Shown: positions 17,315-26,169 of the stretch, piece by piece | How positions within the stretch are numbered: the stretch's first letter is position 1 | Layout: every line of letters starts with the position of its first letter | NCBI RefSeq assembly: GCF_017301635.1 | Contig: NZ_CP071091.1 | Location: 7,618,501 to 7,682,500 of the forward strand | DNA from: Myxococcus landrumus | GTDB lineage: Bacteria; Myxococcota; Myxococcia; Myxococcales; Myxococcaceae | Direction of reading: 5' to 3' | DNA: 64,000 nt | Notes under the pieces: generated by a model | Databases searched by the model: none | What the model was told of the DNA's origin: nothing | The model's input: only the letters and a program-made list of their open reading frames with translations | Position numbers and translations under genes: made by a program

Positions 17315-18955
17315 TCAGGGCTCGTTGAAGATGAGCAGTCCCCGCGCGGTGTCGACGACATAGACATGCCCATCACCGGGGACGCGGATGCCGATGGCAC
17401 CTTCGAGCAGGTCGTCGGTCCTGCCCGGGTCCGACTCGCGGAAGGTGTTGAAGTAGGCCACCTCGCGCGGGTTGGGAGGGATGGAGACGTCCAGCACGCG
17501 CAGCCCTTCATGGTAGTGAGCGATGTAGAGCCGCTTGTCCTTGAGGATGATGTTGTGGATGGAGGTCTGGGGGCGCAGCTTGTAGCGGCCGATGAGCTGG
17601 ATGTTCGTCGGGTCCGTCATGTCCAGCACGCGCAGATGGGTGCCCTGGTATTCGCCGCCCTCGAAGCCGATGGTCTTTCCGGCGAAGGTTCCCACCGCTC
17701 CCGCGTGGCTCGTCGAGAAGCTGTTCTCGGTATCGAAGGTATAGGTGCCCAGCTCGCGCGGGTTCAGCGGGTCCTTCACGTCGAAGACGACGTACCCCGC
17801 GCTGAAGCTGTTGACGTAGAGCCGGTCCTGGTAGGCGAAGGAGTCGTGCGCGGAGGGGACGGGCGAGGTGGTGTCGGCGGCGGTGAAGCGGTTGAGCAGG
17901 ACGGGGTTGAGGGGGGTGGAGATGTCGAAGATGAGCGTCTCCCCGGTGGGGGCGGGACCCGAAGACACGGCATACAGCCGGTTGCCATCCATGAAGAGGG
18001 TGTGGACGTTGAGGGACGGCCCTCCCGGGACGCTGCGCACGAAGACGGGGTTCGCGGCGTTCGTGATGTCGAAGACGATGACCCCCGAGACCTTGCTGGC
18101 GACGTAGAGCGTGTTGTCCTTGGCCCAGGCCGCGTTCCAGTACGAGTCGCCATCCACGGTGATCTTCTTCTTGAGGACCGGGTGGCTCGGGTCGCTGACG
18201 TCGACCACCGCGAGTCCACCGGGGCGCTGTGTGTCGGCGTCGTCGATGGACACGACATAGGCGTGTTGACGGTGGACGAAGACGTCCGCCGGGCGGACGG
18301 TCTGGACGTGTGTCTCCGAGAGGAGGCGCAGCCCGCCGGAGGACTCACCCTCCCCGCGTCCCCACGTCATGCGCGCGGCCTCGAAGGTGCCGGAGCTGGC
18401 GACCTTTCCATTGGTGCACTTGGCAAAGCAGCCCGTCACCACGCCAGGCTCCGTGACGTCGCAGCCCATGAGGACCAGTTGGCGCGTGGTGTTCCGAGAC
18501 GTGGCCTGTGCCGAGACCTGGAAGCGGCCCTGCAGTTGCTGCCGTGTGAGCGCGGTGCTCAGCATCCCCCCGACGTTGAGGGTCGCCGTGCTGCCGTCCT
18601 GGGGGACGCGGAGGCCTGCGAGGTCCGGAGCGCCCGAGGCGTGACGCATGTCTATCTGGTAGATGCCGTGGGACTCCACGGCGGAGAGCGCAGCCGTGTC
18701 GCACTTCGAGAGGTCGAAGAGTGACGGGTCGTCGCAATCGAGGGCGGTGCCTCGGGGTGGGGTGAAGGAGCAGGCCGCGAAGGGCCCCCGGTCCACCCAG
18801 TCCGTCGGGTCGACCAGGGGTGTGTAGTTTCCATCCCAAGGCTCGACAGGCGTGGGAGGAGGCTCGTCGGGTGCGGGCTTGCTGTCGGAACAGGCAAGGC
18901 ACAGCGAGACGAGTCCAACGAAGACGGCGCGAAGGGAAGGTGCCTTCATGGCCAT
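17315..18955 (-). CDS. LVIVD-repeat beta-propeller lipoprotein
   Basis: Predicted surface or periplasmic lipoprotein of 546 residues. The signal peptide ends in LCLAC. A Cys-containing N-terminal region (about 40-220) precedes at least six LVIVD-type repeats of roughly 40 residues, visible as VVDVSDPSHPV, VFDITNAANPV, IFDISTPLNPV, VFDVKDPLNPR, VLDMTDPTNIQ and VLDVSIPPNPR. Such repeats fold as a beta-propeller and usually act as a binding or scaffold platform; no enzymatic residues are evident. The start at 18955 (second ATG six bases on) follows a GGAG. The gene sits between the two copies of a 54-bp direct repeat that separate it from the hydrolase and LysR genes, which suggests it was inserted there. 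Confidence 0.88.
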   Translation of the reverse strand: MAMKAPSLRAVFVGLVSLCLACSDSKPAPDEPPPTPVEPWDGNYTPLVDPTDWVDRGPFAACSFTPPRGTALDCDDPSLFDLSKCDTAALSAVESHGIYQIDMRHASGAPDLAGLRVPQDGSTATLNVGGMLSTALTRQQLQGRFQVSAQATSRNTTRQLVLMGCDVTEPGVVTGCFAKCTNGKVASSGTFEAARMTWGRGEGESSGGLRLLSETHVQTVRPADVFVHRQHAYVVSIDDADTQRPGGLAVVDVSDPSHPVLKKKITVDGDSYWNAAWAKDNTLYVASKVSGVIVFDITNAANPVFVRSVPGGPSLNVHTLFMDGNRLYAVSSGPAPTGETLIFDISTPLNPVLLNRFTAADTTSPVPSAHDSFAYQDRLYVNSFSAGYVVFDVKDPLNPRELGTYTFDTENSFSTSHAGAVGTFAGKTIGFEGGEYQGTHLRVLDMTDPTNIQLIGRYKLRPQTSIHNIILKDKRLYIAHYHEGLRVLDVSIPPNPREVAYFNTFRESDPGRTDDLLEGAIGIRVPGDGHVYVVDTARGLLIFNEP

Positions 18956-19147
18956 GTCGTGAGGCTCCAGTCGAAGGGGGAGGTCCCGCGGGAGGTGTTG
19001 CATCCAGTCGGGACCCCCAGCGTAGGACTTCGCGTCGGAGGCGGAGCGCTGCGGGCGAGCGGATGGCGCCAGGGGTGGGCGAGGAGCAAGCGTCATTAGG
19101 GCCACGGCGACGCAGGTGCTATCGTGGCCTGTTTGGCTCGACGCACG

Positions 19148-20101
19148 ATGCCCGTGGCGTCGCATCCCGACACTCCCGCCTGTGATGACGAAGTGACCTC
19201 ACCCACGCTCGATGCCCGCCGTCTGACCTGCTTCATCGCCGTCGCGGAGACCCTGCACTTTCGCAAGGCCGCGGAGCGGCTGCGCCTGGCGCAGCCCGCG
19301 CTCAGTCAGCAGATTCGCCGCCTGGAGGAGGAGCTGGGTTGCCAGTTGTTGCGCCGGGACCGCCGGCGCGTGGAGCTGACGCCCGCGGGCTGGGCGCTGC
19401 TGGAGGCGGGGCGGCGCGCGCTCGCGCAGTTGTCACACGCCGCGGAGGCGGCGCAGCGAACCGCCGCGGGACAGGTGTCGCTGTTGCGAGTGGGGTTCCT
19501 GAGCCCCGCGGCCTTCGCGCTCGTTCCGGAGGTCCTGAGCCGGCTTCGCGCCGAACATCCAGAGGTCCACCTGATGCTGCGCGAGGCGGACAGCACCACG
19601 CTGCTGGAGGAGGTGCGCCTGGGGCTGCTCGACGTGGCGTTCGTTCGTGGCCCCGTCAGCGCGCCGGGCGTGCGCATCGACACGCTCCACCGTGAGCCGC
19701 TCGTGCTGGTGTTGCCGTCCGGGCATCGCCTCGCGAAGCGGGCGCGTGTCCCGCTCGCACGTCTCGCCGACGAGCCCTTCATCGGCTTTCCGCGAGAGAC
19801 CGCGCCGTCGCTGCACGACGCGATGACCGGGCTGTGTCTGGAGGCGGGCTTCGCTCCCACGTTCGTCTCGGAAGCGGGGGAGTGGTACACGATTGTCAGC
19901 CTGGTGGCCGCGGGGCTCGGGTGCGCCATCCTTCCGGAGTCGGTGCGCACCTTCACGCGCGACGGCGCCGTCTATCGCGCCATCGAGGGGCCCTCCAGGC
20001 ACGTGGAGCTGGCCATCGCCAGAGGCCCCAAACCGCCAGGCCCGGCCCTGCGCGCCTGTCTGCGAATCGTCTCCGCCCTGACCTCCGTCGACGTCTCCTG
20101 A
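19148..20101 (+). CDS. LysR-family transcriptional regulator
   Basis: DNA-binding regulator. The N-terminal winged helix (TCFIAVAETLHFRKAAERL, then QPALSQQIRRLEEELG) is classical LysR, and residues about 110-310 form the effector-binding domain with RVGFLSPAAF and the DEPFIGFPRE segment. From the ATG at 19148 the product is 317 residues. A GTG at 19193 gives 302 residues, closer to the family's usual length, and a GTG at 19124 with an AGGTG upstream is also possible. The repeated DNA covering codons 3-20 is conserved at protein level with the relic near the hydrolase, which favours translation from 19148 or above. It may control the hydrolase or LVIVD genes, but the target is not shown. Confidence 0.9.
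   Translation: MPVASHPDTPACDDEVTSPTLDARRLTCFIAVAETLHFRKAAERLRLAQPALSQQIRRLEEELGCQLLRRDRRRVELTPAGWALLEAGRRALAQLSHAAEAAQRTAAGQVSLLRVGFLSPAAFALVPEVLSRLRAEHPEVHLMLREADSTTLLEEVRLGLLDVAFVRGPVSAPGVRIDTLHREPLVLVLPSGHRLAKRARVPLARLADEPFIGFPRETAPSLHDAMTGLCLEAGFAPTFVSEAGEWYTIVSLVAAGLGCAILPESVRTFTRDGAVYRAIEGPSRHVELAIARGPKPPGPALRACLRIVSALTSVDVS
19154..19207 (+). repeat. Diverged direct repeat, copy B (5' end of LysR gene)
   Basis: Partner of 17239-17292 (43 of 54 identical). It begins two codons after the ATG chosen for the LysR gene and ends before the helix-turn-helix coding region. Homology stops sharply at its right edge. Confidence 0.6.
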
Positions 20102-20273
20102 CGGGCTCGATAATCGCGGGAAATCCAAACATGAGCCACCGGACATCCATGGGTGTCTTGGGTTCGTAGCCCCCCGGTGGTTCTCCCCCGTTGTCGCTGT
20201 GAAGTTGTCGTCCGCTTGAAAAACATCGAGGGCGGGCGGAAACGCCTGCTCTCCTCGCGCTGGAGCTCACATC

Positions 20274-20528
20274 ATGCGTCGTCTCGTCGTGCTGGTGGCG
20301 TCCCTCGGGCTGTCCGCGTGTGGTGGTGGTGTGGAGTCCCCCGAGGCCGAGCCTCAGGGTGTCTCGGAGACGGAGCAGGCCGTCTGTACCGGGAATGCGT
20401 GGGAGTGTTTCTGTGGCGGTTACAAGACGCAGACGGCCTGTAACCAGGCCAGCTCGTCCAATGGCTGGCATTGCTACTGGCAGTCGGCGACGTTGGCCGC
20501 GGGCCGCTGCCTGCCGACGTACGAGTAA
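20274..20528 (+). CDS. Small Cys-rich lipoprotein
   Basis: Exported lipoprotein of 84 residues with no assigned function. The signal peptide (RRLVVLVASLGLSAC) ends in an LSAC lipobox. The mature part starts with an acidic linker and then has six cysteines in a Trp/Tyr-rich segment (WECFCGGYKTQTAC, WHCYW), suggesting a compact disulfide-stabilised fold. A CTGGAG ribosome site precedes the ATG. It faces the CHASE kinase gene with only six bases between stop codons. It resembles the other small secreted proteins of this window in layout rather than in sequence. Confidence 0.85.
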   Translation: MRRLVVLVASLGLSACGGGVESPEAEPQGVSETEQAVCTGNAWECFCGGYKTQTACNQASSSNGWHCYWQSATLAAGRCLPTYE

Positions 20529-20534
20529 CCCCAC

Positions 20535-22319
20535 TCACGCCACGCCGTTCCGGTCGGCACGGGGCAGGTGGACGATGAAGGTGGTCCCCTGCCCCGGTGT
20601 GCTCTCCAGGAAGATGCTGCCGCCATGGGCCTCGACCAGTTGGCGGGTGATGAACAGCCCCAGTCCCAGTCCGCCGTAGTGGCGGCTGGAGACGGCGCGC
20701 TCGAAGCGGTCGAAGACGCGCCCCGCGTCCTCGGGGGCGATGCCGATGCCCCGGTCCTGGACCTCCAGCCGGGCCTCGCGCTCGTCGCCGCGAACGCGCA
20801 CGTCCACGGGCGCGCCGTGCCCATATTTTAGCGCGTTGGACATCAGATTGGTGATGACCTGCTCCAGCCGGAGCCGGTCCCATCGGCCCGTGACGGGCTG
20901 GGGCGTGTCCACGTCCAGCCGCACGCCCGCGGCCTGCGCCTCCATCTCGAAGCGCCGAGCCATCTCCCGCACCAGCTCCCCCAGCTCCAGCGGCTCCAAC
21001 TGAAGCTCCATCTTCCCGCTCGACAGGCGCGAGACATCCAGCAGGCTGTCCACCAGCTTGGTCAGCCGCGTCATCTGCCGCTCGCACGTCTCCACGCCGC
21101 GCTCCAGGCGCTCCGTGTCCAGCGGCCCCTCCTGGTGCAGTTGGCGGAAGAGCAACTGGAGCTGGAGCTTCAGTGAGGTGAGGGGCGTGCGCAGTTCATG
21201 TGCGGCCACGCTGAGGAACTCGTCGCGCACTCGCACCGCCGCCTGGGCCTCGCTCGCCAGCCGCTGCTGCTCCAGGCCGGCCTGCTCCGCGGATGCGCGG
21301 GCGTTCACCTGCGCGCGCGTGACGAGGAACAAGAGCAGCGACATCACCAGCCCACCTCCCGCCACCGTGGCCGGATGGGTGGAGCGCGTCACGTCCAGGA
21401 AGGCCTCGCGCGTGGTGAACACCAGCGTCCACGGTGCCCCGGCGACGTGCACGGTGAGCTGCTCGTTCAGGGCGCCGCGGCGGGGACCCGCGGCGGGGCG
21501 AGGGCGGGACGAGGTGTAGAGCAGCGTCGCTTCCCGCACCTCCGTCCCATCGTAGATGTCCAGGTCGATGATGGTCTGGAAGCCTTGGAAGCGAAGGCCC
21601 TCCACCAGGTCCCGCATGTCGAAGGCGCCGAAGACGAAGCCCTCCAGTTGGGCGCGGCGGGCCTCGGGCGTCCGGGGCTCCGGGCGGGCATAGAGCGGGA
21701 CGTAGACCAGGAAGCCCGCGCGAGCCTCCGGGGCCTCGCCCGCCACGGGGGCCTGCCACACCAGTCCCGTGGCCGACGGCTGTCCGGACTCCATCGCGCG
21801 TTGCAGCGCGGCCTGCTGCGCGGGCTCCGACAGCACATCCAACCCCAGCAGCGCCGCGTTGCGCGGGTTGAAGGGCTCCAGCATGACGATGACGGCGTAC
21901 TCGGGCCGGGACCCGGTGGGCCGCACCTGGTAGCTGGGAAGTCCCTCCGCCCGCGTCTGGGCCTCATGCCGGGCGACGTCGTCCCGCCCCAGCCACTGGG
22001 CGAAGCCGATGCTCTGGATGCCGGGATAGCGCTGCCTCGCCTCCAGGCTCTCGACGTACGCGCGGAACTCCGACGGCTCCACCTTCTGGCTGCCGCTGAA
22101 CACCCCTCGCGTGCCCAGCAGCATGGCCTGGTACATGTCCATGCGCTGGAGCAGGGCCGCGGTGCCGTCCTGGACGGCGTTCTCGAAGCGCTGCTCCCGG
22201 CGCAGGTCCACGCCGCGCTGGACGTAGGCGGTGGCCACGGCGGTGATGAGCAGTCCCATCAACAAGGCGCCGAGCGCGGGTGCGGTGCGGCGGGGATGGA
22301 GGGGCAAGGGAGTCGGCAC
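20535..22319 (-). CDS. CHASE-domain transmembrane sensor histidine kinase
   Basis: Membrane sensor kinase of about 594 residues. TM1 (about 15-35, ALGALLMGLLITAVATAYV) is followed by an extracytoplasmic CHASE-like domain (about 75-270) with the YPGIQSIGFAQWL core found in CHASE receptors, TM2 (about 330-350), a HisKA helix with AAHELRTPLTSLKLQLQ, and an HATPase with NLMSNALKYG, DRGIGIAPED and GGLGLGLFITRQLVEAHGG. There is no fused receiver, so the partner regulator is elsewhere. The start is uncertain: the GTG at 22319 is just ahead of TM1, but the frame is open further upstream. Divergent from the desaturase gene with about 160 bp between. Confidence 0.92.
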   Translation of the reverse strand: MPTPLPLHPRRTAPALGALLMGLLITAVATAYVQRGVDLRREQRFENAVQDGTAALLQRMDMYQAMLLGTRGVFSGSQKVEPSEFRAYVESLEARQRYPGIQSIGFAQWLGRDDVARHEAQTRAEGLPSYQVRPTGSRPEYAVIVMLEPFNPRNAALLGLDVLSEPAQQAALQRAMESGQPSATGLVWQAPVAGEAPEARAGFLVYVPLYARPEPRTPEARRAQLEGFVFGAFDMRDLVEGLRFQGFQTIIDLDIYDGTEVREATLLYTSSRPRPAAGPRRGALNEQLTVHVAGAPWTLVFTTREAFLDVTRSTHPATVAGGGLVMSLLLFLVTRAQVNARASAEQAGLEQQRLASEAQAAVRVRDEFLSVAAHELRTPLTSLKLQLQLLFRQLHQEGPLDTERLERGVETCERQMTRLTKLVDSLLDVSRLSSGKMELQLEPLELGELVREMARRFEMEAQAAGVRLDVDTPQPVTGRWDRLRLEQVITNLMSNALKYGHGAPVDVRVRGDEREARLEVQDRGIGIAPEDAGRVFDRFERAVSSRHYGGLGLGLFITRQLVEAHGGSIFLESTPGQGTTFIVHLPRADRNGVA

Positions 22320-22477
22320 GGCGTCATCCCGAGCTTCGAGTGCGAGCCGGCCCCCTTCAAGCCGTCCCCGCACGGCGTGTCCTCCAGGTGAAACGCGCGG
22401 GCCTGAAACACAATCCCCGCTCGCCCGTTCGCGTGTCGAACACTGCAACGGCTGCTGGCTCGGGCATGCTGGGGACC

Positions 22478-24061
22478 ATGGTGCGTCACGTCATCGTCGT
22501 GGGAGCAGGGCCGGGAGGTCTGTCCGCCGCCATCAACCTGGCGGGGCAGGGCTTCCGGGTCACCGTGGTGGAGAAGGACCCGGTGCCCGGTGGGCGGATG
22601 AAGGGCCTGACGCTGGGGCCCACGGGTGAGTACGCGCTGGACACTGGCCCCTCCATCCTCCAGCTCCCCGGCGTGTTGGAGCGCATCTTCGAGCGAGCGG
22701 GCCGGCGACTGGCGGACTACGCGACGCTGGTCCCCCTGGACGTCAACACGCGGGTGCACTTCTGGGATGGCACGCACCTGGACACCAGCCGTCACGCGGC
22801 GCGCATGGAGGCGGAGGTCTCCCGCTTCGGGCCGTCCCAGGTGGAGGCGCTGCGCCGCTGGCTGGCGGAGGGGCGGGAGAAGTACGGCGTCGCGTACGAG
22901 AAGTTCATTTGCACGCACGCGGGAAGCCTCGGGTACTACGCACCCTGGCGGCTGGCGCCCACGCTGCGCTTCAAGCCCTGGCAGACGCTGTACCGCCACC
23001 TGGACTCCTTCTTCCATGATGACCGGCTGACGTACGCGCTGGCGTATCCGTCCAAGTACCTGGGCCTGCACCCGACGACGTGCTCGTCGGTGTTCAGCGT
23101 GATTCCGTTCCTGGAGCTGGCCTTCGGCGTGTGGCACGTGGAGGGCGGCTTCCGCGCGCTGGCGCGGGGGATGATGCGCTGTGCGCAGGACCTGGGCGCG
23201 ACGGTGCGCCTGGGTGCGCCCGTGGAGCGCGTGCGCGTGGAGGCGGGCCGCGCGGTGGGCGTGACGCTGGTGGGCGGCGAGGTGCTGGACGCGGACGCCG
23301 TCGTGATGAACGCGGACCTGCCCTATGCGGCGACGAAGCTCGTGCCCGCCGAGGCGCGCGAGGGCTCGCGCCTGACGGACGCGGCGCTCGAGCGGGCGAA
23401 GTATTCGTGCAGCACCTTCATGGCGTACTACGGACTGGACACGCGCTACGACGCGCTGCCGCACCACCTCATCTATCTCTCGGAGGCCGCGAAGCGCACG
23501 GACAAGGACGCGCTGGAGGACCGGCACGTCGACGTCGACGACCCGCCCTTCTACGTGTGCAATCCCAGCGTGACGGACCCGTCGGGCGCGCCCGCGGGAC
23601 ACTCCACGCTCTACGTGCTCGTCCCCACGCCGAACACGGCGCGGCCCGTGGACTGGGCGAAGACGCAGGCCACGCTGCGCGAGCGGATTCCAGACATGCT
23701 CGCGAAGGTGGGGCTGAAGGGCGTGCGCGAGCACATCCGCGAGGAGCGCTACTTCACGGCGGAGACCTGGCGCGACGACTTCAACGTGTTCCGGGGCGCC
23801 GTCTTCAATCTCTCACACACGTGGATGCAATTGGGCCCGCTGCGGCCCCGCGTGAAGAGCCCGGACGTGGAGGGGCTGTACTGGGTGGGCGGGGGGACGC
23901 ATCCCGGAAGTGGCCTGCTGACCATCATGGAGAGCGCGAACATCGCCGCGGACTACCTCACGCGCGAGGCGGGGCAGGGGCCGCTGCCGGGCTGGCCCTA
24001 CGTGCCGCCGCTGGAGGATGCGCCGGCGGCGGTGCGGGAGCTCCAGGCCCGCGCGGGCTGA
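22478..24061 (+). CDS. Phytoene desaturase family FAD oxidoreductase (CrtI-like, candidate carC)
   Basis: Flavoprotein of 527 residues. The N-terminal Rossmann motif HVIVVGAGPGGLSAAINLA is followed by VVEKDPVPGGRMK, and the C-terminal CrtI signature GLYWVGGGTHPGSGLLTIMES is intact. The family desaturates or isomerises carotenoid precursors at the membrane. Length and a stand-alone position fit the CrtI-type phytoene dehydrogenase CarC of M. xanthus, which is unlinked to the main carotenoid operon, but other CrtI paralogues (CrtD, CrtO) cannot be excluded. An in-frame ATG lies 12 bp upstream. The region before the start has a CGAACACT motif (22437-22444) that could be an ECF-type -35 element; that is speculative. 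Confidence 0.88.
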   Translation: MVRHVIVVGAGPGGLSAAINLAGQGFRVTVVEKDPVPGGRMKGLTLGPTGEYALDTGPSILQLPGVLERIFERAGRRLADYATLVPLDVNTRVHFWDGTHLDTSRHAARMEAEVSRFGPSQVEALRRWLAEGREKYGVAYEKFICTHAGSLGYYAPWRLAPTLRFKPWQTLYRHLDSFFHDDRLTYALAYPSKYLGLHPTTCSSVFSVIPFLELAFGVWHVEGGFRALARGMMRCAQDLGATVRLGAPVERVRVEAGRAVGVTLVGGEVLDADAVVMNADLPYAATKLVPAEAREGSRLTDAALERAKYSCSTFMAYYGLDTRYDALPHHLIYLSEAAKRTDKDALEDRHVDVDDPPFYVCNPSVTDPSGAPAGHSTLYVLVPTPNTARPVDWAKTQATLRERIPDMLAKVGLKGVREHIREERYFTAETWRDDFNVFRGAVFNLSHTWMQLGPLRPRVKSPDVEGLYWVGGGTHPGSGLLTIMESANIAADYLTREAGQGPLPGWPYVPPLEDAPAAVRELQARAG

Positions 24062-24088
24062 GGCTCCCGAGGCCCTGCGCGCGGCCGC

Positions 24089-25864
24089 TCAGACGTAGCG
24101 CTGGGCGAGCTGGGCCACCTGTCCCGTGGCCTGGGTGACGGCGGTGGCGGCCTGCTGGGTGGTGTCCAGGTGGCGCAGGGTGTCCGTCGTCAGCTCATCC
24201 AGCTCGCGCACGGCGGCGAAGAGCTGGTCCACGCCCTGGTGCTGCTGGGCCACGGCCTCCGCGATTTGCCGCACGGCGGCCGAGGACTCCCGGGACAAGG
24301 CGGCCAGCTCCCGCAGCCGCTCGCCGCTGGTGCGCAGGGGTTGCAGCGCCGTCTCCACGCCCGCGGTGCCCCGGTCCGTCATCTCCGTGGCCTCGGTGGC
24401 GGCGGCGGCCATCGTCTCCAGCAGGCCGCGCACCTGGTTGGTGGCCTGGACGGACTGGTCCGCCAGCTCGCGCATCTGCCGCGCCACCACGCCAAAGCCC
24501 TTGCCGTGCTCACCGGCGCGCGTGGCCTCGATGGCCGCGTTGATGGCCAGCATGTGCGACTGGTCCGCCAGCGCCTTGACGACCTCCGACACGCGGCCCA
24601 CCTCGCGGGCGCGCCGCTCCAGGTCCTGCATCTGCTCGTGCAGCCCGGCGGCGATGTCCCGGATGGAGGCGAGCCCCTTCTCCGTGCCGAGCAGCGACTC
24701 CTCGCCCAGCCGGCCCACGGACGCGGCGCGCTCGGCGACCTGGAGGATGCTGGTGGCGCGCGAGGCCGCCACATGGGACGCCTGCTGGATTTCCTGCGCG
24801 GTGGCGCGCGCCTGGTGCAGCGCCGCGGCCTGCCGGGACAGCGTCTGGTTCTGCTGGTTGCTCGCCTCCGACAGCCGCGTGCCCGCCTGCGCCAGGTCTC
24901 CCGCCGACGAGCTCAGGGAGCGCGGCAGCTCTTGAAGACGCTGATACAACTGCCACGTCGTCGCGGCCAGGTCACCCAGCTCGTCCGTGGACACCCAGCG
25001 CGGCGGCGCGGCGCGGCCTTCCACCAACGCCTCCAGCGACTCACCCACCGCGCGCGAGCCCTTCGCCAGTCGCCGCGCGGCCCACGCCGCCGTGAGGATG
25101 GAGCCCAGCGCCGCGTAGCCCGCGAACATCACCACGGGCAGCACCAGGTCCCGCTGCAACGGCGCCACCGTGGCGCGCACGCGGTCGGCCGAAGCCGTGG
25201 CCCCGCTGACCTCGATGTCCGACGCCAGCGCGGCCAGCTCCCGCTCCAGCCGAAGGTTCAACGTGACGATGCTCGTCAGACACGTGACGAGCAGCGCGGA
25301 CACGACGGTGGCGGGCAGCAGCCACAGTTGCCGGGGCGCGAAGCCCTCTCCCGCGGGACGGGCGCTCGGCGCGTTCCGGTACGCATCCAGCACCGTGGGC
25401 ATCAGCATCTGCTCGTAGAGCATGTAGAGCAGGGGGCTGGTGAACAGGCCCGCGCTCACCGACACCGCCACGCCCACCGGCACCACCGACAGCGGACGGT
25501 CCAGCAGCAGCGCCACCCCACCGTTGAAGAGCACCCCTCCCAGGAACCACGAGAACATCGACTCGCCGAACGCGAGCATGAACGGGATGCGGATCAACCG
25601 CTCCACGCGCTCCCGCCCCTGCGAGGCCGTGGCCCGCTTCAAGAGCCATGGAATCACAACCACCGGCTGCGCCACCGCGCACAACCCCAAGACGAGGGGC
25701 GTGATGACCCCCAGGAGGATGCGCATCGCGTGCGGCCCCTCCAGTGACAGCAATTGCATGTCCACGTAGAGGGCCGGACAAAAACCCACCGTCGTGATGA
25801 GCGACCGCAAGAGGTACATCCGCCAGAACAGCGCGCCAGAGGTCGGAAGCGGAGGAGTGGACAT
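24089..25864 (-). CDS. Chemoreceptor (MCP signalling domain) with polytopic membrane N-terminus
   Basis: Chemoreceptor-like protein of 591 residues with an unusual sensor. The first 260 residues contain five or six hydrophobic segments (for example MRILLGVITPLVLGLCAVA, WFLGGVLFNGGVALLL, LPVVMFAGYAALGSILTAA) with only short loops, instead of the two-TM periplasmic domain of classical MCPs. A HAMP-like linker (about 265-315) leads to a helical signalling domain with the hairpin tip ADQSHMLAINAAIEATRAGE and VVARQMRELADQS. No che genes adjoin it, so it must join a remote array. It converges on the desaturase gene 27 bp away. The signal might be membrane state or a small hydrophobic ligand; not determinable here. 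Confidence 0.9.
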   Translation of the reverse strand: MSTPPLPTSGALFWRMYLLRSLITTVGFCPALYVDMQLLSLEGPHAMRILLGVITPLVLGLCAVAQPVVVIPWLLKRATASQGRERVERLIRIPFMLAFGESMFSWFLGGVLFNGGVALLLDRPLSVVPVGVAVSVSAGLFTSPLLYMLYEQMLMPTVLDAYRNAPSARPAGEGFAPRQLWLLPATVVSALLVTCLTSIVTLNLRLERELAALASDIEVSGATASADRVRATVAPLQRDLVLPVVMFAGYAALGSILTAAWAARRLAKGSRAVGESLEALVEGRAAPPRWVSTDELGDLAATTWQLYQRLQELPRSLSSSAGDLAQAGTRLSEASNQQNQTLSRQAAALHQARATAQEIQQASHVAASRATSILQVAERAASVGRLGEESLLGTEKGLASIRDIAAGLHEQMQDLERRAREVGRVSEVVKALADQSHMLAINAAIEATRAGEHGKGFGVVARQMRELADQSVQATNQVRGLLETMAAAATEATEMTDRGTAGVETALQPLRTSGERLRELAALSRESSAAVRQIAEAVAQQHQGVDQLFAAVRELDELTTDTLRHLDTTQQAATAVTQATGQVAQLAQRYV

Positions 25865-26169
25865 CGGGAAGCGGTGACTCCGGGGTGGCAGTGACCCGAG
25901 CCTGCGGGCCAGAGCCCTCTACGTCAATGTCGGGTTGCAGCGGTGGAGGATGATTCCAGCCTGACGCCCTCTCTTAACCCCTGCTTCTCCCGTCAATGGG
26001 TTTGTCTTTTTAGTCTTTGTAATCTTGAAATACCCGTCTGGTTCTGGAGCGGCCGCCAAGCCTCTGGCTTGCTGCGGGCGTTGCGCGGGCGCCCCGGCGT
26101 GGGGCGGCTTTTCCGCCAACGCGGATCTGGGGGAGCCGCGGGCTCTTTCACACACCAGCGAGGACATCG
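25865..26169. other. Intergenic region between divergent MCP and astacin-like protease genes
   Basis: A 305-bp gene-free stretch between divergent starts. Its centre (about 26000-26045) is AT-rich against the background, with TTGTCT, TAATCT and TTGAAAT words, and is the likely promoter area for the protease gene. I see no clear operator and no small gene. Confidence 0.4.

Noticed and set aside
24170-25747. Plus-strand frame opposite the polytopic chemoreceptor
   Set aside because: Arg/Gln/His-rich shadow; the minus strand has the complete MCP signalling domain.
20535-25864. A single carotenoid-light-sensing operon from CHASE kinase, desaturase and MCP
   Set aside because: The genes lie on different strands with separate promoters, and nothing in the sensor domains indicates light.
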